Assembly (NCBI RefSeq): GCF_027214005.1
Contig: NZ_JAPWGY010000014.1
Location: 1-41,079, forward strand
Length of the DNA: 41,079 nt
Reading direction: 5' to 3'
DNA from: Kiloniella laminariae
Lineage (GTDB): Bacteria > Pseudomonadota > Alphaproteobacteria > Kiloniellales > Kiloniellaceae
The notes under the pieces were generated by a model. It worked only from the letters and a program-made list of their open reading frames with translations, searched no databases and had not been told where the DNA came from. Shown here one piece after another: positions 27,332 through 36,670 of this stretch. Every line of letters starts with the position of its first letter. The stretch's first letter is position 1. The position numbers and the translations under genes are program-made.

Positions 27332-27351
27332 GTGGGGAGAAATCTCCCCAC
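27332..27351 (-). repeat. Hairpin directly after rpoA
   Basis: A perfect 8-bp GC-rich stem (27332-27339 with 27344-27351) with a 4-base loop lies 21 bp beyond the rpoA stop. No U-tract follows on the minus strand, so it is not a textbook terminator. It could stabilise the rpoA 3' end or mark an RNA processing site before rplQ. Confidence 0.55.
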
Positions 27352-27372
27352 TTGCTTTAACCAAACCTTTGA

Positions 27373-28389
27373 TTAGAAAGGTTCGTCGAGACGCTTGGCC
27401 AGCTCTTCGATATTCTCAGGTGGCCACTCGGCAATTTCCATACCGAGGTGCAGACCCATACCGGAAAGAACCTCTTTGATTTCATTGAGGGACTTACGAC
27501 CGAAGTTGGGCGTGCGCAGCATTTCTGCTTCGGTTTTCTGAACCAGATCACCGATGTAGACAATGTTGTCGTTCTTGAGGCAGTTCGCGGAACGAACAGA
27601 CAGCTCAAGTTCATCAACCTTGCGAAGCAGGTTCCGGTTGAACGGAGGTTCGCTTGGACGATCGTCGATCTCTTCAACTTTTGGTTCGTCAAAGTTCACG
27701 AAGAGTGACAGCTGGTCCTGCAGAATACGGGATGCAACCGCAATCGAATCTTCTGGAGTAATCGAACCATCAGTTTCAATTTCCAGTGTCAGGCGATCAT
27801 AGTCGGTAACCTGACCAACGCGGGTGTTATCAACCTTGTAGGAAACCTTGCGGACCGGAGAGAAGATCGAATCAACCGGGATCAGACCGATTGGCGCATC
27901 TTCGATGCGGTTCTGCGAGGCAGCAACATAACCCTTGCCGGTATTCACGGTAAGTTCCATATCCAGATGAGCACCGTCATCCAGAGTGCAGAGAACCAGA
28001 TCAGGGTTCATCACTTCGATGTCACCTGTGGTTTCAATCTGGCCAGCAGTTACAGAACCAGGACCTTCAGCGCGCAGACGCATCCGTTTTGGCCCTTCAC
28101 CTTCCATCCGCAAAGCAATCGCTTTGATATTCAGAATAACATCTGTCACATCTTCACGAACACCGGGGATCGAAGAGAACTCGTGCAAAACGCCATCGAT
28201 ATGAATGGACGTTACCGCTGCGCCCTGCAAGGAAGACAGGAGAACACGGCGAAGAGCGTTACCAAGTGTAAGACCGAAACCACGCTCAAGCGGCTCCGCA
28301 ACAATCTTGGCAACACGGCTGCTGTCATTGCCAGTCTCGACAACGAGACTCTCAGGCTTGATCAACACATTCCAGTTAGTCTGAATCAC
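27373..28389 (-). CDS. rpoA: RNA polymerase alpha subunit
   Basis: This 338-residue alpha subunit has an N-terminal assembly domain (about 1-235), a flexible acidic linker with [13 protein letters not shown], and a C-terminal domain that contacts UP elements and activators. In the CTD the DNA-contact region [13 protein letters not shown] and the [12 protein letters not shown] helix-turn region are intact. N-terminal [13 protein letters not shown] is the conserved dimer-interface motif. The gene lies 153 bp after rpsK, with a terminator-like hairpin in the gap. Confidence 0.98.
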   Translation of the reverse strand: MIQTNWNVLIKPESLVVETGNDSSRVAKIVAEPLERGFGLTLGNALRRVLLSSLQGAAVTSIHIDGVLHEFSSIPGVREDVTDVILNIKAIALRMEGEGPKRMRLRAEGPGSVTAGQIETTGDIEVMNPDLVLCTLDDGAHLDMELTVNTGKGYVAASQNRIEDAPIGLIPVDSIFSPVRKVSYKVDNTRVGQVTDYDRLTLEIETDGSITPEDSIAVASRILQDQLSLFVNFDEPKVEEIDDRPSEPPFNRNLLRKVDELELSVRSANCLKNDNIVYIGDLVQKTEAEMLRTPNFGRKSLNEIKEVLSGMGLHLGMEIAEWPPENIEELAKRLDEPF

Positions 28390-28469
28390 AGTAAAACCTC
28401 GTGACTTGCATGCTATCGATTGCCAACGGGCGACAACAATGGTTCATGCTCTGTCATAGATAAGCCAAA

Positions 28470-28490
28470 AAGCCGGAGAACCTCCGGCTT
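28470..28490 (-). terminator. Terminator-like hairpin between rpsK and rpoA
   Basis: A 9-bp perfect stem (28470-28478 with 28482-28490) with a three-base loop is followed on the minus strand by a run of five T. It lies about 52 bp after the rpsK stop and about 80 bp before rpoA, inside an operon where full termination would silence rpoA, so partial termination (attenuation) is likely unless rpoA has its own promoter. Confidence 0.7.
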
Positions 28491-28542
28491 CTGACCTGTT
28501 TGGAAAAGGCGACTCTCCCGTTAGCGAGCCGCCCCTGTTCCC

Positions 28543-28932
28543 TTAAACGCGACGGCGTTTAGGAGGACGACATCCGTTGTGCGGGATTGGTGTCACATCA
28601 CGGATACCAGTGATGGTGAAACCAACAGCCTGCAAGGCACGCAGTGCGGACTCACGTCCTGAACCAGGGCCTTTAACATTTACGTCGAGAGTCTTCATCC
28701 CGTGTTCCTGAGCTTTTTTACCTGCATCTTCTGCAGCAAGCTGAGCAGCATAGGGAGTAGACTTACGAGAGCCTTTAAAACCAAGACCACCAGCAGAAGC
28801 CCAGGAAATAGCATTTCCCTGAACGTCAGTAATTGTGATGATGGTGTTGTTGAACGTGGCGTTCACGTGCGCAATACCGGAAGAAATATTCTTCCTCTCG
28901 CGGCGCCGAACTTTCGTCTGAGGTTTAGCCAT
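28543..28932 (-). CDS. rpsK: 30S ribosomal protein S11
   Basis: This is a 129-residue S11, the platform protein that contacts the 3' major domain of 16S rRNA near the mRNA exit. Conserved blocks are the ITITDVQGN strand, the [25 protein letters not shown] loop region, and the C-terminal [13 protein letters not shown]. It follows rpsM by 14 bp. The product is full length and unremarkable. Confidence 0.98.
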   Translation of the reverse strand: MAKPQTKVRRRERKNISSGIAHVNATFNNTIITITDVQGNAISWASAGGLGFKGSRKSTPYAAQLAAEDAGKKAQEHGMKTLDVNVKGPGSGRESALRALQAVGFTITGIRDVTPIPHNGCRPPKRRRV

Positions 28933-28946
28933 TGTCTAAAAGCCCC

Positions 28947-29315
28947 TTATTTCTTCTTACCAGCGATCGCAACAGCAGGACCTTTACGCGTACGTGCGTT
29001 GGTCCGGGTACGCTGTCCACGAACTGGCAGACGTTTACGATGACGCAGGCCGCGCAGGCAACCCAGATCCATCAAACGTTTGATGTTCATTGAAACTTCA
29101 CGGCGAAGGTCACCTTCAACAGTAAAGCCACGGTCAATTGTTTCACGAATGCGAAGTACTTCATCTTCTGTGAGTTCGTTAACACGGCGTTCTGCCGGAA
29201 TGCCAACTTCTTCACAGATTTTCTTTGAATTCGCAGGACCAATACCATGGATATAGGTCAATGCGATGAGTACCCGCTTTTGCGTCGGGATGTTGACGCC
29301 AGCAATACGAGCCAC
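28947..29315 (-). CDS. rpsM: 30S ribosomal protein S13
   Basis: This is a 122-residue S13, in the head of the small subunit, contacting the P-site tRNA with its basic tail. It has the family N terminus [15 protein letters not shown], the helix-two-turn-helix core and the tail [15 protein letters not shown] chose GTG at 29315 because GAGGAG lies six to seven bases upstream and the length then matches other S13 proteins; a frame to 29360 adds 15 non-homologous residues. It is the first gene after a consensus promoter and a leader of about 220 bases. Confidence 0.98.
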   Translation of the reverse strand: MARIAGVNIPTQKRVLIALTYIHGIGPANSKKICEEVGIPAERRVNELTEDEVLRIRETIDRGFTVEGDLRREVSMNIKRLMDLGCLRGLRHRKRLPVRGQRTRTNARTRKGPAVAIAGKKK

Positions 29316-29533
29316 TACGCTCTCCTCACAAACACAGATCGGGTGCCAAGTATTTGACAACCCTGGGTTAATTCAATCCGCGACTATCTCTAGAGGTGAA
29401 ATGAGAGACGTCGTACGACTATTTCCCCCGGCCAGGCCGGGAATACGAAAGGCGCCTAGATTCAGCGCCATATTCTTATCCCGCGTGAAAACCAAGATAA
29501 ATCAAGGCTTCTCTTGGGAAAATGTCCATTCGG
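29316..29533 (-). promoter_or_regulatory. Long structured 5' leader of the rpsM-rplQ transcript
   Basis: Between the predicted start of transcription and the rpsM GTG are about 218 bases with three candidate stem-loops on the minus strand: 29492-29497 with 29512-29517, 29451-29455 with 29465-29469, and the CCCGG/CCGGG stem at 29427-29431 with 29437-29441. The length and structure suggest a ribosomal-protein autoregulatory leader, analogous in position to the E. coli alpha-operon S4 site, but no sequence homology is claimed. Confidence 0.4.
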
Positions 29534-29539
29534 CGGCGG

Positions 29540-29567
29540 ATTATATGCCAATCCGCCGACCTGTCAA
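29540..29567 (-). promoter_or_regulatory. Consensus sigma70 promoter for rpsM-rpsK-rpoA-rplQ
   Basis: On the minus strand TTGACA (29562-29567) and TATAAT (29540-29545) both match the consensus exactly with a 16-base spacer. The -35 starts about 10 bases after the adk stop. A 9-bp perfect inverted repeat (29534-29542 with 29550-29558) spans the -10 and spacer, and could be an operator or the 3' hairpin of the secY-adk transcript. This should be a strong growth-linked promoter. Confidence 0.8.
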
Positions 29568-29577
29568 TGGTCAAGAA

Positions 29578-30150
29578 TCATTTAAGATAATCAGCGATCT
29601 GATTCGCGACGTCATCTATGCTTTTCATGCCGTCAACCTTGTTCAGAACTCCCTTGGCTGCGTAGTAAGGCAACACAGGAGCTGTCTGCGCATGATAGAC
29701 GGACAAACGTTTTTTCAGGGTTTCGGCATTGTCATCCGCGCGGCGTTGAGCTTCCGGCGTGGCCTGGGCCCGGGTTTCGATGCGATCGAAAAGAATTTTC
29801 TCGTCGACAACGATTTCAATAATCTTGTCCAGCTTAAGACCTTTTTCGACAAGCATCTTGTCGAGACCTTCCGCCTGGGCGACCGTACGAGGGAAGCCAT
29901 CGAGGATGAATCCGTTTTTGCAATCAGCTTCATCAATCCGGTCAGAAATGATACCGATGATCAGATCATCGTCTACCAGTTGTCCCGCATCCATAACGGA
30001 TTTGGCTTTCTGTCCCAGTTCTGTACCCGCAGCCACAGCAGCCCGAAGCATGTCCCCTGTTGAAAGCTGGGCGATGCCATGCTTTTCAACGAGGATCTCG
30101 GCCTGAGTTCCCTTCCCGGCCCCAGGAGGGCCAAACAATATTATGTTCAT
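29578..30150 (-). CDS. adk: Adenylate kinase, short-LID form
   Basis: This 190-residue enzyme interconverts ATP + AMP and 2 ADP. The P-loop [10 protein letters not shown] is at 7-16, the AMP-binding region has [10 protein letters not shown], and [10 protein letters not shown] marks the conserved core. The LID is the short type: residues after DRIETRAQ go straight into a helix, without the Cys4 zinc-binding insert, as usual in Alphaproteobacteria. The ATG overlaps the secY stop by four bases, so translation is probably coupled. Confidence 0.97.
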   Translation of the reverse strand: MNIILFGPPGAGKGTQAEILVEKHGIAQLSTGDMLRAAVAAGTELGQKAKSVMDAGQLVDDDLIIGIISDRIDEADCKNGFILDGFPRTVAQAEGLDKMLVEKGLKLDKIIEIVVDEKILFDRIETRAQATPEAQRRADDNAETLKKRLSVYHAQTAPVLPYYAAKGVLNKVDGMKSIDDVANQIADYLK

Positions 30151-31475
30151 CCACGCCTACCCTTTAATTTTGATTTTTTGATTAGACCTTCATATTGATG
30201 GGCTACCAGATGAGAATGTATCTGGCCGACCGTATCCATTGTAACAGAGACGACAATCAGAAGACTCGTTCCGCCAAAATAGAAAGGGACAGCATATTGA
30301 GAGATCAGAATCTCTGGTAGCAGACAGACAGCAACCAGATACGCAGCACCTGCTACAGTCAACCGGTTAATGATAAAGTCCAGATGATTAGCGGTATTCT
30401 TGCCCGGGCGAATCCCAGGAACAAAGCCGCCATTCTTTTTCAGATTTTCAGCTGTATCTTCTGTATTGAAAACGATGCTTTTGTAGAAGAAAGCAAAGAA
30501 AGCAATCAGAGAACTGTACAGCAGGATATATCCCAGTGATCCACGACCAAGATTTGCCGTTACCCAGGTCAGCCACTCGGGACCGCTTCCTGCCGAAAAC
30601 TGCGCCGCAGAAATTGGCATCAGCAACAGAGAAGAGGCAAAAATCGGAGGAATAACCCCGGAAACGTTCAGCTTGATTGGCAGGTGAGAAGATTCGCCGC
30701 CAAACATCTTGTTGCCAACCTGGCGTTTTGGGTACTGAACAATGATCCGGCGATGCGCACGTTCAACACAAACGATCCCTGCAATTACCAGTGGAACCAG
30801 CAGAATAATCAGGGCAACAACGCCATTGTTCAGGCTCAATTCAAATGTCTGGGCCAGAGCAGCCGGAAGGCCAGCAACAATACCTGAGAAAATAATCAGT
30901 GAAATACCGTTCCCAATACCACGTTGGGTAATCTGTTCCCCCAGCCATAGCAGGAATACAGTACCGCCGGTCAGGGTAATGACAGTTGTCAGTTCGAAAA
31001 ACAGCCCCGGATTAATAACCGAAGCCCCGAACCCGGACGAGGCCTCAAGCCCCCTGGCAATACCATAAGCCTGAATGGCGGCAAGGATAACCGCCCCATA
31101 ACGGGTATACTGGTTAATTTTCTTGCGACCGGACTCACCTTCTTTTTTCAAGGCTTCGATCTGCGGAGAAATCGCCGACATCAGCTGCATGATAATAGAT
31201 GCAGAAATGTAGGGCATAATGTTCAAGGCAAAAATGGTCATGCGCTCAAGCGCACCACCAGAAAAGAGATTAAACATCCCAAGCATGCCACCAGCCTGGT
31301 TGTTAAAGGCTTGCTTGAAGATAGAGGGATCAATGCCGGGTAAAGGAATATAGGTACCCAGACGATAAACAATCAGCGCACCCAGGGTGAACCAGATACG
31401 CTTCTTCAAATCTGTGGCTTTTGAAAACGAACTAAAATTAATGTTCGAGGCTAATTGCTCGGCAGCGGATGCCAT
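30147..31475 (-). CDS. secY: Preprotein translocase subunit SecY
   Basis: This 442-residue inner-membrane channel subunit of the Sec translocon has ten transmembrane helices. TM1 begins near [15 protein letters not shown], the plug region follows with PLPGIDPS, and the cytosolic loop with [11 protein letters not shown], which contacts SecA and the ribosome, is present. The C-terminal basic tail is [10 protein letters not shown]. It is separated from rplO by 85 bp holding a strong terminator-like stem, and overlaps adk by four bases downstream. Confidence 0.98.
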   Translation of the reverse strand: MASAAEQLASNINFSSFSKATDLKKRIWFTLGALIVYRLGTYIPLPGIDPSIFKQAFNNQAGGMLGMFNLFSGGALERMTIFALNIMPYISASIIMQLMSAISPQIEALKKEGESGRKKINQYTRYGAVILAAIQAYGIARGLEASSGFGASVINPGLFFELTTVITLTGGTVFLLWLGEQITQRGIGNGISLIIFSGIVAGLPAALAQTFELSLNNGVVALIILLVPLVIAGIVCVERAHRRIIVQYPKRQVGNKMFGGESSHLPIKLNVSGVIPPIFASSLLLMPISAAQFSAGSGPEWLTWVTANLGRGSLGYILLYSSLIAFFAFFYKSIVFNTEDTAENLKKNGGFVPGIRPGKNTANHLDFIINRLTVAGAAYLVAVCLLPEILISQYAVPFYFGGTSLLIVVSVTMDTVGQIHSHLVAHQYEGLIKKSKLKGRRG

Positions 31476-31513
31476 GTGCCTGTTCCCGGTACTAGAAATG
31501 ACTTAAAAAGAGC

Positions 31514-31555
31514 AAAGGCAGGGATCTCCCCAAGTTTGAGGAGATCCCTGCCTTT
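31514..31555 (-). terminator. Terminator-like hairpin between rplO and secY
   Basis: A perfect 16-bp stem (31514-31529 with 31540-31555) with a ten-base loop is followed on the minus strand by GCTCTTTTT. It lies only a few bases beyond the rplO stop and about 40 bp before the secY start, leaving hardly any room for a separate promoter, so secY must depend on readthrough. It probably reduces secY-adk output relative to the upstream ribosomal genes. Confidence 0.8.
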
Positions 31556-31560
31556 ACAAA

Positions 31561-32025
31561 TTATTCGCTTGCAGGAACGGTGACAGAGCCACCGGCCTTT
31601 TCGACGGCTGCAATTGCCGCAGCAGAAGCGCCAGCTACAGTGATAGACACTTTAGCAGACAGTTCGCCGTTCGCCAGAAGGCGAATACCGTCACGAGCGT
31701 CGGTAATGATACCGGAAGTAACCAGAACGTCCTGATCAATCGGTTTCTTGGCGTCGATCTTCTTAGCGTCGATCGCAGCCTGCAGACGGCCGATGTTCAG
31801 AGGAACGAAGTTCTTCCGGAAAATGTTGTTAAATCCACGTTTCGGCAGACGGCGATGCAATGGCATCTGGCCGCCTTCGAAGCCTTTAACGGCAACACCG
31901 GAACGGGACTTCTGACCCTTGTGACCGGTTCCGGCGGTTTTACCCGTTCCGGATCCGGTTCCGCGACCAACACGTTTACGGTTTTTGGTCGCGCCGAGGT
32001 TATCGGAAAGCTGATTGAGCTTCAT
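31561..32025 (-). CDS. rplO: 50S ribosomal protein L15
   Basis: This 154-residue L15 begins MKLNQLSDN and has the Gly-rich basic stretch [19 protein letters not shown] that threads into 23S rRNA, then [17 protein letters not shown]. The C-terminal globular domain ends in an Ala-rich [12 protein letters not shown] helix. It follows rpmD after 47 bp and is the last ribosomal protein gene before secY. Confidence 0.98.
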   Translation of the reverse strand: MKLNQLSDNLGATKNRKRVGRGTGSGTGKTAGTGHKGQKSRSGVAVKGFEGGQMPLHRRLPKRGFNNIFRKNFVPLNIGRLQAAIDAKKIDAKKPIDQDVLVTSGIITDARDGIRLLANGELSAKVSITVAGASAAAIAAVEKAGGSVTVPASE

Positions 32026-32072
32026 GGTAATGGTCCCAGTTTCCCCTACTTGCGAGAGAGATGGGGAGGCCC

Positions 32073-32264
32073 TTAGGCCTCCTCAACCTTCACAAGATGG
32101 CTAACCTTGTTGATCATGCCACGCACAGCTGGAGTATCTTCCAGTGTACAACGACGGTTCATTTTATTGAGGCCCAGACCAACCAAAGTAGCGCGCTGAT
32201 CTTTCGTCCGTCCGATTGGACTTCCTACCTGAACCACAGTAACGGTTTGTTTCTTGGCTGCCAT
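32073..32264 (-). CDS. rpmD: 50S ribosomal protein L30
   Basis: This is a 63-residue bacterial L30 with the family pattern [20 protein letters not shown] then [16 protein letters not shown]. Single ferredoxin-like domain without the eukaryotic extension. It lies six bases after rpsE, so it is tightly coupled to it. Confidence 0.97.
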   Translation of the reverse strand: MAAKKQTVTVVQVGSPIGRTKDQRATLVGLGLNKMNRRCTLEDTPAVRGMINKVSHLVKVEEA

Positions 32265-32270
32265 GGTATC

Positions 32271-32840
32271 TTACCCCTGCGCTTCTGTGCCAGTAGCACG
32301 GGAACCAAGGATGTCAGAAACCTTCTTGCCGCGACGCTGAGCAACCATACGAGGACTGCGCGAACGCACCAGTCCATCAAAGGATGCTTTAATCAGGTTA
32401 TGCGGGTTCGAAGTGCCTGTGGACTTAGCGACCACATCCTGAACACCAAGAGCTTCGAAAACAGCACGGAGTGGACCACCGGCAATAATACCGGTACCCG
32501 CTGGTGCGCTGCGCATGACAACGTGGCCTGCACCGTAGTGACCTTTAATGTCGTGGTGCAGAGTACGGCCCTCACGAAGAGGAACGCGAACCATGTTGCG
32601 CTTTGCAGCTTCCGTGGCTTTACGAATTGCTTCAGGAACTTCACGGGCTTTACCAGTGCCATGACCAACGCGGCCACGACCATCACCAACGACGACAATA
32701 GCGGCAAAGCCGAAACGACGGCCACCCTTGACGACTTTAGCAACACGGTTAATACCAACCAGTTTTTCGATCAGTTCCGGTTCATCGCGATTGCGATCAT
32801 CTCTACGATCGCGATTATTTTCTTTCTGAGAACGTGCCAT
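32271..32840 (-). CDS. rpsE: 30S ribosomal protein S5
   Basis: This 189-residue S5 includes the N-terminal dsRBD-like domain ([19 protein letters not shown]) and the C-terminal domain that with S4 and S12 monitors decoding fidelity. It carries an additional highly charged N-terminal stretch rich in Arg, Asp and Asn before residue 24, common in Alphaproteobacteria. It follows rplR after nine bases. Confidence 0.98.
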   Translation of the reverse strand: MARSQKENNRDRRDDRNRDEPELIEKLVGINRVAKVVKGGRRFGFAAIVVVGDGRGRVGHGTGKAREVPEAIRKATEAAKRNMVRVPLREGRTLHHDIKGHYGAGHVVMRSAPAGTGIIAGGPLRAVFEALGVQDVVAKSTGTSNPHNLIKASFDGLVRSRSPRMVAQRRGKKVSDILGSRATGTEAQG

Positions 32841-32849
32841 TCTGTCCTC

Positions 32850-33212
32850 CTAGAACTTTAAGCCAGCTTCACGGGCAGCATCGGCAAGAGCCTTGATACG
32901 ACCGTGATAGATGTTACCACCGCGGTCGAAGACGACCTCGGTGATACCGGCAGCGACAGCACGCTCTGCAACGAGTTTTCCGACTTCGGTAGCTGCTGTT
33001 TTATCAGCACCGGTCTTCAACGCGCTCTTCAGAGAGCCATCCAGAGTTGACGCAGCGGCAACAGTGACACCCTGCTTGTCGTCGATCACCTGAGCATAGA
33101 TATGTTTGCTCGAGCGAAAAACTGACAGGCGAGGACGACCATTACCCGTGCGCCGGAGCTGTGTACGAACGCGACTTTTGCGGCGATCGTGCAATGATGT
33201 AAGCTTACGCAT
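32850..33212 (-). CDS. rplR: 50S ribosomal protein L18
   Basis: This 120-residue L18 binds 5S rRNA in the central protuberance. It has a basic N-terminal tail ([16 protein letters not shown]), the conserved [21 protein letters not shown]-like core, and ends with [20 protein letters not shown]. Its ATG is three bases after the rplF stop. Confidence 0.98.
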   Translation of the reverse strand: MRKLTSLHDRRKSRVRTQLRRTGNGRPRLSVFRSSKHIYAQVIDDKQGVTVAAASTLDGSLKSALKTGADKTAATEVGKLVAERAVAAGITEVVFDRGGNIYHGRIKALADAAREAGLKF

Positions 33213-33215
33213 GGG

Positions 33216-33749
33216 TTACTTCTTCTTGCCTTCTTTACGCAGAACGACTTCGTCAGCGTATTTGACACCTTTGCCTTTGTAAGGCTCTGGCGGACGATAC
33301 GCGCGAATCTCGGCAGCCACCTGGCCAACCTTCTGCTTGTCAATCCCCGAGACGGCCACTGCTGTCGGCTTTTCACAAACGATGGAGATACCTTCAGGAA
33401 TCGGGTAGTTCACATCGTGTGAGAAACCAAGCTGCAGATTGAGAGCATTGCCCTGAACCGCCGCACGATAACCAACACCGTTGATTTCCAAGCTCTTGGT
33501 ATAGCCCTGGGACACACCAATAACAAGGTTTTCAACACGACTGCGAGCAGTACCCCACATGGAGCGTGCGCGCTTGCTATCATTAGCTGGTTTGACGACC
33601 ACTTTTCCCTCTTCGAGAGAAATGCTTACATCATCCGTAGCTGCGAAGCTGAGTTGACCCAGCTTCCCTTTTGCAGTGACGACATTGCCGTCTACTTTAA
33701 CTTCGACCCCGCCTGGGACTTCCACGGGGTTTTTGCCTACACGAGACAT
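33216..33749 (-). CDS. rplF: 50S ribosomal protein L6
   Basis: This 177-residue L6 consists of two related alpha/beta domains near the factor-binding site. Family markers are [15 protein letters not shown], the central [14 protein letters not shown] and the C-terminal [14 protein letters not shown]. It follows rpsH after 12 bases. Confidence 0.98.
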   Translation of the reverse strand: MSRVGKNPVEVPGGVEVKVDGNVVTAKGKLGQLSFAATDDVSISLEEGKVVVKPANDSKRARSMWGTARSRVENLVIGVSQGYTKSLEINGVGYRAAVQGNALNLQLGFSHDVNYPIPEGISIVCEKPTAVAVSGIDKQKVGQVAAEIRAYRPPEPYKGKGVKYADEVVLRKEGKKK

Positions 33750-33761
33750 ATCATAACCCCC

Positions 33762-34160
33762 TTAGAATACCTGGCAAAGGACTTCACCACCAACATTGGC
33801 GGCGCGGGCCTCTTGGTCTGACATCACGCCGCTAGGCGTGGAGAGGATGGTAACCCCAAGTCCGTTATAGAAGCGCGGAAGCTCTTTAATCTTAGAGTAT
33901 ACACGACGACCAGGACGGGAAACACGGCTGATCTCAGAGATCGCCGGATCACCATCTGCATATTTGAGCTCGATTGAGAGCTCGGAAATGCCAGCACGAA
34001 TTTCTGTTGTGCTGTAATCGCGGATGTAACCTTCACGCTTCAGGACATCAAGAACGTTAGCACGCAGCTTTGAAGCTGGCGCACTAACGACGGATTTACC
34101 AACCCGCTGTCCATTGCGGATGCGGGTCAGCATATCCCCTAAAGGATCGCTCATCGCCAT
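33762..34160 (-). CDS. rpsH: 30S ribosomal protein S8
   Basis: This 132-residue S8 is the 16S rRNA central-domain binder and, in E. coli, the repressor of the spc operon through binding its mRNA near rplE. It starts [23 protein letters not shown] nine bases upstream favours the first of two nearby ATGs. The C terminus has [20 protein letters not shown], the conserved RNA-binding loop. It lies 15 bp after rpsN. Confidence 0.98.
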   Translation of the reverse strand: MAMSDPLGDMLTRIRNGQRVGKSVVSAPASKLRANVLDVLKREGYIRDYSTTEIRAGISELSIELKYADGDPAISEISRVSRPGRRVYSKIKELPRFYNGLGVTILSTPSGVMSDQEARAANVGGEVLCQVF

Positions 34161-34175
34161 CTCGCTGTTCCTTTC

Positions 34176-34481
34176 TTACCAGCTCGACTTTACCACACCG
34201 GGAACCTGACCAACGGAGGCCAGATCGCGCAGTGCGATACGTGAGAGCTTGAACTTACGATAAAAACCACGTGGGCGTCCGGAAACGCCACAACGATTCC
34301 GTACACGGATCTTTGCTCCGTCACGAGGCAACTGAGCCAATTTCAGACTTGCATGGAAGATTTCTTCCGGAGAAGCCGAACGATCAGTAGCAATCGCTTT
34401 TAGAACAGCACGCTTTTCAGCCTGCTTAACGACCAGACGGCGGCGTTTTTCGTTCTTAGCAATGGCACTTTTCTTAGCCAT
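34176..34481 (-). CDS. rpsN: 30S ribosomal protein S14, zinc-independent type
   Basis: This 101-residue S14 is the long form without the CxxC zinc pairs of the short form; only one Cys is in the [17 protein letters not shown] motif. It is the ordinary S14 of Alphaproteobacteria. It follows rplE by 23 bp. Confidence 0.98.
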   Translation of the reverse strand: MAKKSAIAKNEKRRRLVVKQAEKRAVLKAIATDRSASPEEIFHASLKLAQLPRDGAKIRVRNRCGVSGRPRGFYRKFKLSRIALRDLASVGQVPGVVKSSW

Positions 34482-34504
34482 AGTACTATTCCTTTCTGCC
34501 CGTT

Positions 34505-35050
34505 CTACTTAGAGAACGGCATGTCGAACCTTGCAAGGAGAGCTTTTGCTTCCTTATCGGTTTTCGCCGTGGTGCAGATGGTGATATCCATACCGCGGAT
34601 TTCGTCTACGCGATCGTATTCGATTTCCGGGAAAATAATCTGCTCCTTGATGCCCATGTTGTAGTTACCACGACCATCAAAACTATTGCCTTTCACGCCG
34701 CGGAAATCGCGAACACGTGGAAGAGCAATCGTCACGAGACGATCGAGGAACTCATACATGCGGTCACCGCGCAGTGTCACCTTGCAGCCTAGTGGCATTT
34801 CTTCACGCACCTTGAAACCCGCGATGGATTTCTTGGCTTTGGTGATAACAGGCTTCTGAGCAGCGATAAGCTCGAGCTCTTCAGCAGCGTTTTTCACCTT
34901 CTTGGTGTCCTGAACGGCTTTACCAACACCGATATTCAGCACGATTTTCTCGAGCTTAGGGATCTGCATTGGGTTCGTGTAGTCAAATTCAGCCTTGAGA
35001 GCGTCTTTGACGGCACTGTTGTAGTGTGCTTTCAAGCGAGGCTGTGTCAT
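34505..35050 (-). CDS. rplE: 50S ribosomal protein L5
   Basis: This 181-residue L5 binds 5S rRNA and contacts P-site tRNA. It has [13 protein letters not shown] near the start, [18 protein letters not shown] in the middle, and the ending with [18 protein letters not shown]. In E. coli the S8 translational control site of the operon lies at the start of this gene; I cannot identify an equivalent structure by eye. It follows rplX by 14 bp. Confidence 0.98.
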   Translation of the reverse strand: MTQPRLKAHYNSAVKDALKAEFDYTNPMQIPKLEKIVLNIGVGKAVQDTKKVKNAAEELELIAAQKPVITKAKKSIAGFKVREEMPLGCKVTLRGDRMYEFLDRLVTIALPRVRDFRGVKGNSFDGRGNYNMGIKEQIIFPEIEYDRVDEIRGMDITICTTAKTDKEAKALLARFDMPFSK

Positions 35051-35064
35051 TTTATCAACCCGCC

Positions 35065-35385
35065 TTATACATCTACTACTTCGCCAGATTTCTTGGCGAA
35101 GCGCACTTTACGATCACCATCCTGACGGTACCCAACACGGGTAGCATCACCGGATTTCGGATCGACGAGTGCAATATTAGAAATATGAATGGAAGCTTCG
35201 TTCTCGACGATTCCACCCGCTGATGTCTGGGTCGCACGCTGATGCTTCTTCGCAACGTTGATGCCCTGTACTACAGCGCGATCTTCGTCACGAAGTACAC
35301 GAAGCACTTCGCCTTTTTTACCCTTGTCACGACCGGTTGTAACTACGACCTGGTCGCCTTTTTTAATCTTGAACTTCTTGCTCAT
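35065..35385 (-). CDS. rplX: 50S ribosomal protein L24
   Basis: This 106-residue L24 begins 50S assembly by binding the 5' end of 23S rRNA. The KOW motif is [20 protein letters not shown], followed by [12 protein letters not shown]. It shares one base with the rplN stop region, indicating coupled translation. Confidence 0.98.
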   Translation of the reverse strand: MSKKFKIKKGDQVVVTTGRDKGKKGEVLRVLRDEDRAVVQGINVAKKHQRATQTSAGGIVENEASIHISNIALVDPKSGDATRVGYRQDGDRKVRFAKKSGEVVDV

Positions 35386-35753
35386 TACAGCACCTCGGGC
35401 GCCAATGACACGATTTTCATGAAGCTGCGCGCACGCAGCTCACGAGTAACCGGTCCGAAAATACGGGTACCAATTGGCTCATTTGACTTGTTGATCAAAA
35501 CAGCGGCATTGGTATCAAAGCGGATCGAAGTACCGTCTTCACGACGAATTTCTTTAGCCGTACGTACAATAACGGCACGATGAACATCACCTTTTTTTAC
35601 CTTGCCACGTGGAATTGCTTCCTTGACAGATACGCGGATGATGTCACCGATACTGGCGGTTTTTCTTTTGGAACCGCCAAGTACCTTGATGCACTGCACT
35701 CTACGAGCGCCTGAGTTATCAGCTACTTCCAGCTGAGATTGCATCTGGATCAT
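35385..35753 (-). CDS. rplN: 50S ribosomal protein L14
   Basis: This 122-residue L14 is near the subunit interface and contacts 16S rRNA helix 14. It has [20 protein letters not shown], preceded here by MIQ at its very start; AGGA eight bases upstream favours the first [16 protein letters not shown] and the final [10 protein letters not shown] complete the fold. Confidence 0.98.
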   Translation of the reverse strand: MIQMQSQLEVADNSGARRVQCIKVLGGSKRKTASIGDIIRVSVKEAIPRGKVKKGDVHRAVIVRTAKEIRREDGTSIRFDTNAAVLINKSNEPIGTRIFGPVTRELRARSFMKIVSLAPEVL

Positions 35754-35769
35754 GGCTTTATCCTAAATA

Positions 35770-36015
35770 CTATGCTTCAGAAGAAGCGTCGCTGAACACT
35801 TCCCAAGACTTGGTCTTGGAAACTGGACGACACTCACGAATCTTGACGACATCTCCCGCTTTAACCGCGTTGGTCTCGTCATGAGCGTGATACTTCTTCG
35901 AGCGCTTAATGAACTTCTTGTAGATAGGGTGCATAACTCGACGCTCAACAAGAACGGTAATTGTCTTATCCGTCTTGTCGCTTACGACGACACCCTGCAA
36001 CACACGCCGTGGCAT
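35770..36015 (-). CDS. rpsQ: 30S ribosomal protein S17
   Basis: This 81-residue S17 is an OB-fold primary 16S rRNA binder. It begins [18 protein letters not shown] and carries the [20 protein letters not shown] loop and [13 protein letters not shown]. It closes the S10 block, 12 bp after rpmC. Confidence 0.98.
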   Translation of the reverse strand: MPRRVLQGVVVSDKTDKTITVLVERRVMHPIYKKFIKRSKKYHAHDETNAVKAGDVVKIRECRPVSKTKSWEVFSDASSEA

Positions 36016-36027
36016 TGTGCAAACTCC

Positions 36028-36222
36028 TTAAGAAGCTGCCTGCAGAGACTGCAGTACAGTTTTGACTCGGGCGATGTCGCGGCGAACCTGACGGCACCGA
36101 GCAGTGTTTTCAAGCTGACCGCTGGCTTTCTGGAAACGAAGGTTAAACTGCTCCTTGCGCAGATTAACCATCTCAACCTTCAGCTCATCAGCCGTTTTAG
36201 TACGGAGATCACTCGATTTCAT
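36028..36222 (-). CDS. rpmC: 50S ribosomal protein L29
   Basis: This 64-residue two-helix L29 lies beside the polypeptide exit and helps bind trigger factor and SRP with L23. It has the pattern [19 protein letters not shown] and ends with [14 protein letters not shown]. It shares one base with the rplP stop. Confidence 0.97.
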   Translation of the reverse strand: MKSSDLRTKTADELKVEMVNLRKEQFNLRFQKASGQLENTARCRQVRRDIARVKTVLQSLQAAS

Positions 36223-36644
36223 TAGTTCCCTCCTTCACCGGGACGAACAACAAACTTCGTCTGGATTGGCAGCTTTGCAGCAGCAAGTGAGAAAGCCTCA
36301 CGTGCCAGCTCCAGGGGCACACCGTCCAGTTCGAACATTACACGACCTGGCTTGACTCTGGCAGCCCACCATTCTGGGTTACCTTTACCTTTACCCTGAC
36401 GAACTTCAGCAGGTTTCGTTGAAACCGGCACGTCCGGGAAAATGCGGATCCACAACTTACCGACACGTTTCATATGACGCGTGACGGCGCGGCGGGCCGC
36501 TTCGATTTGACGGGCAGAAACACGACCAGGGGTCAGGGCTTTGAGACCGAAAGCACCGAAGTTCAACTCGGTACCACCCTTGGCATTGCCGTGTATCCGG
36601 CCTTTATGTGCTTTGCGGAATTTAGTCCGCTTTGGCTGCAGCAT
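36222..36644 (-). CDS. rplP: 50S ribosomal protein L16
   Basis: This 140-residue L16 organises the A-site region of the large subunit. It starts [16 protein letters not shown] and includes [21 protein letters not shown]-type loop residues that line the peptidyl transferase approach. It follows rpsC by 26 bp, one of the longer gaps of the block. Confidence 0.98.
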   Translation of the reverse strand: MLQPKRTKFRKAHKGRIHGNAKGGTELNFGAFGLKALTPGRVSARQIEAARRAVTRHMKRVGKLWIRIFPDVPVSTKPAEVRQGKGKGNPEWWAARVKPGRVMFELDGVPLELAREAFSLAAAKLPIQTKFVVRPGEGGN

Positions 36645-36670
36645 TGTTTTACTTCCTCAAGCTATGCCCG

